Shown here: piece by piece, positions 5,676 to 9,152 of the stretch
Layout of the letters: the number at the start of each line of letters is the position of its first letter
How positions within the stretch are numbered: the stretch's first letter is position 1
Assembly: GCA_009785705.1 (NCBI GenBank)
Contig: WQVS01000056.1
Location: 1 to 9,152, forward strand
Source of the DNA: Coriobacteriia bacterium
GTDB taxonomy: Bacteria > Actinomycetota > Coriobacteriia > WRKU01 > WQUG01
DNA length: 9,152 nt
Reading direction: 5' to 3'
Position numbers and translations under genes: made by a program
The notes under the pieces: generated by a model
Database searches by the model: none
The model's input: the letters and a program-made list of their open reading frames with translations, nothing else
What the model was told of the DNA's origin: nothing

Positions 5676-6923
5676 ATGAGAATAGGATTTTTTGCTGATA
5701 TGTATCTGCCCCACATCAGTGGGATAACTAACCATATCCGCCTTTACAAGCGCTACTTCGAACAGCAGGGCCACGAAGTCTTTCTTATCACTTTTGGGTC
5801 AACACAATACGATGATGATGAACCCAACGTAGTGCGTAATTTGGCAGTTCCTGTTGGCAATACGGGCTGGAGCTATGGTCCTACCTTCAACAAAACAACA
5901 CGCGAACTTATCCCTACTCTAGATATTGTGCATGCCCATCACCCTTTTCAAAGTGGCAGCTACTTGCTCAATCATATGAAAAAGATTAAGGCACCCCTAG
6001 TCTATACTAACCACACACGCCATGACCTCTACGCAGATTCCTACGCACGAGCCATTCCCTACACATTGCGTCATCGCTGGAATTCGCGCTATCTTAGTTA
6101 CTTTACCGCGCAATGTGACCTTGTCATTGCGCCTAGTGCAGGCATTGCTGACTGGCTAGCAGAGTACGCCAACTACAATAGTGCCACAGTAATTCCTAAT
6201 GGAATTGAGCTGTCGTCCTTCCAAAATGTGGGCATAGGCGCAGGCACAGACACAAGCACGAACGCAGGCACTATCAGGGACAACCCTAATCTTGATACTA
6301 GCGCAAGCAATGACAATCGCGCTGCCTCTGACAACAAGATTAATCGTGCAGCACTGGGCATCAAAACGGACGACTTGCTGCTTTGCTATGTAGGGCGCGT
6401 TTCTCATGAAAAAAACATCGCCTATCTACTAAGCGAATTCGCTAGCCTGGTAAAGCGTTGCGAACATTCCGCAAGCCCTGTGCCTAAGCTACTCATTGTT
6501 GGCGACGGTACAGAGATGACCTATGCACGCAACTTCGTACAACGCCATGGATTGGCAGAACGCATCGTCCTAACGGGACCTAAGGACTATGAACTCATCC
6601 CCCATTATGTTGCCCTAAGCGATGCTTTCATCACAGGGTCAGTAAGCGAAGTGCATCCCCTAGTGGTTATTGAAGCTTTAGCAGCGGGTCTACCCGTGGT
6701 AGCGGTAGCTTCTCCAGGGATATCTGACACGGTGGAACAGGGCAAAAGCGGACTGTTGGCAGATTCACCAGAACCGCATGCTCTCATGCAAGAAGCTGAA
6801 AAGCTCGTCAAAGACGCCAATCTGCGCAAAAGACTCTCTGTTGGTGCGGCAGAGCGCGCCCAGCACTACTGCCTAACAAATACCGCTGGTCAACTATTGC
6901 GCACTTATGAAGAACTGCTCTAG
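5676..6923 (+). CDS. GT4-family glycosyltransferase, probably lipid glucosyltransferase-like
   Basis: Retaining GT-B glycosyltransferase of family GT4, 415 residues. The N-terminal acceptor lobe begins MRIGFFADMYLPHISGITNH, with VHAHHPF (85-91) and YTNHTRHDLYA (110-120), the pattern of bacterial diacylglycerol alpha-glucosyltransferases and related glycolipid enzymes. The donor lobe has YVGRVSHEKN (238-247), IVGDG (274-278) and the EX7E motif Glu325-Glu333 in SEVHPLVVIEALAAG. Likely reaction: transfer of glucose or another sugar from UDP-sugar to diacylglycerol or another envelope acceptor at the inner membrane face; the exact acceptor is not provable here. Residues about 184-222 are a low-complexity insert not expected in the family. 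The frame is open to an ATG at 5601, but that lies inside the palindrome and its 25 residues do not resemble the family, so the leaderless ATG at 5676 is preferred. Convergent with ppaC. Confidence 0.9.
   Translation: MRIGFFADMYLPHISGITNHIRLYKRYFEQQGHEVFLITFGSTQYDDDEPNVVRNLAVPVGNTGWSYGPTFNKTTRELIPTLDIVHAHHPFQSGSYLLNHMKKIKAPLVYTNHTRHDLYADSYARAIPYTLRHRWNSRYLSYFTAQCDLVIAPSAGIADWLAEYANYNSATVIPNGIELSSFQNVGIGAGTDTSTNAGTIRDNPNLDTSASNDNRAASDNKINRAALGIKTDDLLLCYVGRVSHEKNIAYLLSEFASLVKRCEHSASPVPKLLIVGDGTEMTYARNFVQRHGLAERIVLTGPKDYELIPHYVALSDAFITGSVSEVHPLVVIEALAAGLPVVAVASPGISDTVEQGKSGLLADSPEPHALMQEAEKLVKDANLRKRLSVGAAERAQHYCLTNTAGQLLRTYEELL
6225..6341 (+). repeat. Low-complexity insert within the glycosyltransferase
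   Basis: Encodes about 39 residues rich in Asn, Asp, Ser, Thr, Gly and Ala, just after the VIPNGIELSSF segment where GT4 enzymes normally have a short linker into the donor lobe. The DNA has degenerate short repeats: CGCAGGCAC occurs at 6239 and again at 6263, exactly 24 nt apart, with ACAAGCA-like units between. This looks like repeat expansion by slippage. The reading frame is preserved. It is probably a flexible surface loop. Confidence 0.55.
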
Positions 6924-6938
6924 CTAGTCTCTCCCTCT

Positions 6939-6982
6939 AAAAACAAAAAGTGCTCAAAATCACTTTTGATTTTGAGCACTTT
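6939..6982 (-). terminator. Strong hairpin terminator between convergent genes
   Basis: A perfect 16-bp stem (6947-6962 with 6967-6982) with a 4-nt loop. On the minus strand it is followed by TTTTTGTTTTT, so it is an excellent intrinsic terminator for the ppaC transcript, 49 nt past the ppaC stop. On the plus strand only TTT follows, but the stem lies 23 nt past the glycosyltransferase stop and may also stop that transcript. Confidence 0.88.
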
Positions 6983-7031
6983 GCAAGCTATAAAACTAAT
7001 TACAGTCCTTGTAAGAAATAAGGGCGGGCAC

Positions 7032-7976
7032 CTATGCATCCATAATCGCTGCTGCAACTTGCTTTTTGCGTGACAAGACTCCCGGCATCCATTGGCTGCC
7101 TCCCGCAAAGTCCACAGCAAAAGCCGCGTTAGCCAGCGACACATCACCTGCAACAAAAAGCTCACTGCCCTCTTTGATGATGTCTGTCGCCATAAAGATG
7201 AAAGTATCCCAGTCATTCTTGTCTGCCAGACTACTCATCTCACTAATCAGCTTGTCACGTGCATCAAATACAGGGTCAAGGGTCGCACTCTCATACTGAA
7301 CGATGGCGATTTTCTTGCCACCCTTATCGTATTCCTTCAAATCAGTCGTCAAAACAGTCGCGGGTTCAAAGGGTCTTGCTTCGCTACGCACCTTAAACAG
7401 CTCCATGCCAAATTCTTGCGGGTCAACATCAACGCCTGCAGCCAACAGTTCAACTACATCATGGTCAACAGCAGTTGTGGTGGGAGACTTCAAAATTACC
7501 GTATCAGTAAGCACCGCAGAAAGTAGTGCAGCAGCAGCCCAATGAGGCAGCGGAGTCTCTGTGTCCATATACTGCACCGTCACCAATGTTGCAGTCGACC
7601 CATAGGGCAGACTCATAAAAGGAATAGGGGCAGCCGTCTGAACGTCACCAATGCGATGATGGTCTAGAACTTCAACAATTTCCATCTCACGAATACCATC
7701 AGCAGACTGTGCATACTCGTTATGGTCAACCAAAACAACCTTCATAGGAACCTCACCTGCCACAGGTTCAGGCAGAAGTACGGGTAGCATATCTACGGCA
7801 TCAAAACGCTCAAATACGTACTGTGTTTCTGGGGGAACGTCACCCAGGCGCGCTGCAATATACTCAACATCACTGTCATCAGGTTCTGACATATTCAAAA
7901 AGTCAGCATACACTGCCGCTGAAACGATACTGTCATTATCAGGATTCTTATGTCCAAATACATATACTTTAGTCAT
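7032..7976 (-). CDS. ppaC: Manganese-dependent inorganic pyrophosphatase (family II)
   Basis: Cytoplasmic DHH-superfamily enzyme that hydrolyses pyrophosphate to two phosphates, pulling biosynthetic reactions forward. 314 residues, close to the roughly 310 of B. subtilis PpaC. All metal and substrate motifs are visible: GHKNPDNDS (His9, Asp13, Asp15), VDHNE (Asp84), DHHRIGD (Asp105-His106-His107), TDT with Asp158, and the C-terminal SRKKQV (302-307) that binds substrate. It has the plain two-domain form, with no regulatory CBS/DRTGG insert between the lobes. Start ATG has AAGGG 7 nt upstream. It lies 24 nt after the pcrA stop with no terminator or clear promoter between, so the two are probably co-transcribed; the transcript ends at the hairpin at 6939-6982. 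Confidence 0.97.
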   Translation of the reverse strand: MTKVYVFGHKNPDNDSIVSAAVYADFLNMSEPDDSDVEYIAARLGDVPPETQYVFERFDAVDMLPVLLPEPVAGEVPMKVVLVDHNEYAQSADGIREMEIVEVLDHHRIGDVQTAAPIPFMSLPYGSTATLVTVQYMDTETPLPHWAAAALLSAVLTDTVILKSPTTTAVDHDVVELLAAGVDVDPQEFGMELFKVRSEARPFEPATVLTTDLKEYDKGGKKIAIVQYESATLDPVFDARDKLISEMSSLADKNDWDTFIFMATDIIKEGSELFVAGDVSLANAAFAVDFAGGSQWMPGVLSRKKQVAAAIMDA

Positions 7977-8000
7977 GGCAAGTCCCTTCTCTAAGTAGGA

Positions 8001-9152
8001 TTATTGTATCTTAACTATGGGGGCAAAGCCTGCCATTAGTTTTTTGATTCCTTTTGATTCAAAGTTGATAGTTAGCGAATCACCCTTGACTTCAACTATC
8101 TTACCTCTACCCCACATCTTATGATTTACCGTATCCCCTACAGCAAAACTGTCTTTTGCCTTTGGCATACCGCTGCCATAACTGGCTGGTTCACTATCAT
8201 AGATGCTGCGCGACGCTCCTTCACTGCGACTACCAGAGCCAGCACTACCGCCCTGTCCGCCATATCCATGACTAAGCCCGTGTCCATGAGTACCGCGCCT
8301 ATCCCCACGTTTGTCCCAGCCTGACGTTCCTGCAAAGCCATCTGAACCCACACCTTGCGTGTGCAGCAATTCTTCTGGAATCTCTGCAATAAATCTACTG
8401 GGCGGATTTTGAGTAGGAGCCCCAAAGCTCATACGTCCTGCAGCACGTGTCAATATCAAGCGCTCACGCGCGCGAGTAATTGCTACATAGGCAAGGCGGC
8501 GCTCCTCTTCAAGTCCACTGCTATCATAAATTGAATTCGCATGAGGGAAGAGTGATTCCTCCATGCCTGCAACTAACACCACAGGATACTCAAGTCCCTT
8601 TGCAGTGTGTACCGTCATCATAGTGACGGTGTCACTCTCACCACTCAGTGAGTCTAAATCAGAACGCAAGGCCAGCCACTCCATAAAGGCAAAAAGTAGC
8701 GCATTATCTGAAGGGTCATCTGCCAAATCATCTACGGCAACATCCATGCTCGCGACAGACTGAACATACTCCCCTTCTGTTTCCGTGGAGGCAAGCATGC
8801 TGTCTGCATGGCTAGCTTCGAATTCTGCTGCCACATTCACAAATTCTCTAATATTTTCAGCGCGACCTGCAGCTTCATCAGTATTTTGCGCTTCAAAGTG
8901 CGCCAGTAAGCCCGAAGCGGTAATAATGGCCTCCACAACACGAGCAAGTTCACCTCGGTAAGATCGCATCTCATCAAGTGCTGCAACAAAAGCAGTGCAT
9001 GCTCGCTTCGCAGCTGGGCGCAGAATATCGTCAGAAATTGCGCGGCGCAAAGCTGATTCAAAGTTCAAGCCTTCACGATACGCCAGTGCTTGCACTGCCT
9101 GTATGGAGGTATTGCCAATGCCTCGCCTAGGAGTATTGATGATGCGCAACAA
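8001..9152 (-). CDS. pcrA: ATP-dependent DNA helicase PcrA/UvrD, C-terminal part
   Basis: C-terminal 383 residues or so of a superfamily 1A 3'-5' helicase acting in repair, replication and clearing of RecA and RNA polymerase. The N-terminal part (Walker A and motifs Ia-III) lies past the right edge; the first visible codon is an internal TTG (Leu), not a start. Visible in order: IINTPRRGIG (domain 2A start), 2B helical region, motif V TVHTAKGLEYPVVLVAGMEE (about 180-199), and motif VI EEERRLAYVAITRARERL (about 215-232) with its conserved arginines. A Gly/Ser/His-rich flexible linker spans about 267-325. The C-terminus (about 335-383, VGDTVNHKMWGRGKIVEVKGD...) is the Tudor-like PcrA domain that contacts RNA polymerase. 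That domain favours PcrA over Rep. ppaC follows at 24 nt. Confidence 0.95.
   Translation of the reverse strand: MLRIINTPRRGIGNTSIQAVQALAYREGLNFESALRRAISDDILRPAAKRACTAFVAALDEMRSYRGELARVVEAIITASGLLAHFEAQNTDEAAGRAENIREFVNVAAEFEASHADSMLASTETEGEYVQSVASMDVAVDDLADDPSDNALLFAFMEWLALRSDLDSLSGESDTVTMMTVHTAKGLEYPVVLVAGMEESLFPHANSIYDSSGLEEERRLAYVAITRARERLILTRAAGRMSFGAPTQNPPSRFIAEIPEELLHTQGVGSDGFAGTSGWDKRGDRRGTHGHGLSHGYGGQGGSAGSGSRSEGASRSIYDSEPASYGSGMPKAKDSFAVGDTVNHKMWGRGKIVEVKGDSLTINFESKGIKKLMAGFAPIVKIQ

Noticed and set aside
6920..7216. Minus-strand open frame across the ppaC 3' end and terminator
   Set aside because: It overlaps ppaC in another frame, runs through the terminator hairpin, and has no family resemblance.
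8150..8360. Possible frameshift or tandem repeat in the Gly/Ser/His-rich part of pcrA
   Set aside because: The frame continues cleanly into a normal Tudor-like C-terminal domain, and such linkers are variable in PcrA proteins.

Overview
The window looks like ordinary chromosomal sequence of a Gram-positive, intermediate-GC bacterium. My best guess is a member of the Actinomycetota, perhaps Coriobacteriia/Atopobiaceae. The clues are the Tritrichomonas-type IMP dehydrogenase, a family II pyrophosphatase, a PcrA-type helicase with a Gly/Ser-rich linker and C-terminal Tudor-like domain, a membrane PASTA protein, and one gene that appears to be read from a leaderless mRNA. This placement is inference. 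There are seven substantial genes, one of them cut by the right edge, and no rRNA, tRNA, insertion sequence, phage gene or CRISPR array.

Left part (1-3388), all minus strand: a likely transcription unit guaB (IMP dehydrogenase) > ABC ATPase > ABC permease. The guaB stop lies within 24 nt of the ATPase start, and the ATPase stop overlaps the permease start. The ABC pair is of the SsuBC/TauBC/ThiXZ (nitrate-sulfonate-taurine-thiamine) type. No substrate-binding protein lies inside the window. Positions 1-64 hold a promoter and start region for a further minus-strand gene running off the left edge.

Middle (3389-5675), minus strand: a one-pass membrane protein with a PASTA domain but no kinase domain, transcribed from its own extended -10 promoter, preceded by the conserved ribosome-associated ATPase gene ychF. 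Upstream of ychF lie a hairpin and a 128-bp imperfect palindrome that fills the space between ychF and the divergent glycosyltransferase gene.

Right part (5676-9152): a GT4 glycosyltransferase on the plus strand, probably a diacylglycerol glucosyltransferase-like lipid or cell-envelope enzyme, with an unusual low-complexity insert between its two lobes. It converges on ppaC (Mn-dependent inorganic pyrophosphatase) across a strong shared hairpin terminator. ppaC follows the 3' end of pcrA by 24 nt and is probably co-transcribed with it.

Functionally the genes are housekeeping: guanine nucleotide synthesis, pyrophosphate removal, DNA repair/helicase work, translation-associated ATPase, envelope glycosylation, and uptake of a small organic solute. 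I see no obvious defence system or other clearly new multigene system. The points most worth a second look are the palindrome at 5523-5650, the guaB-ABC transporter coupling, the repeat-encoded insert in the glycosyltransferase, and the orphan PASTA protein.
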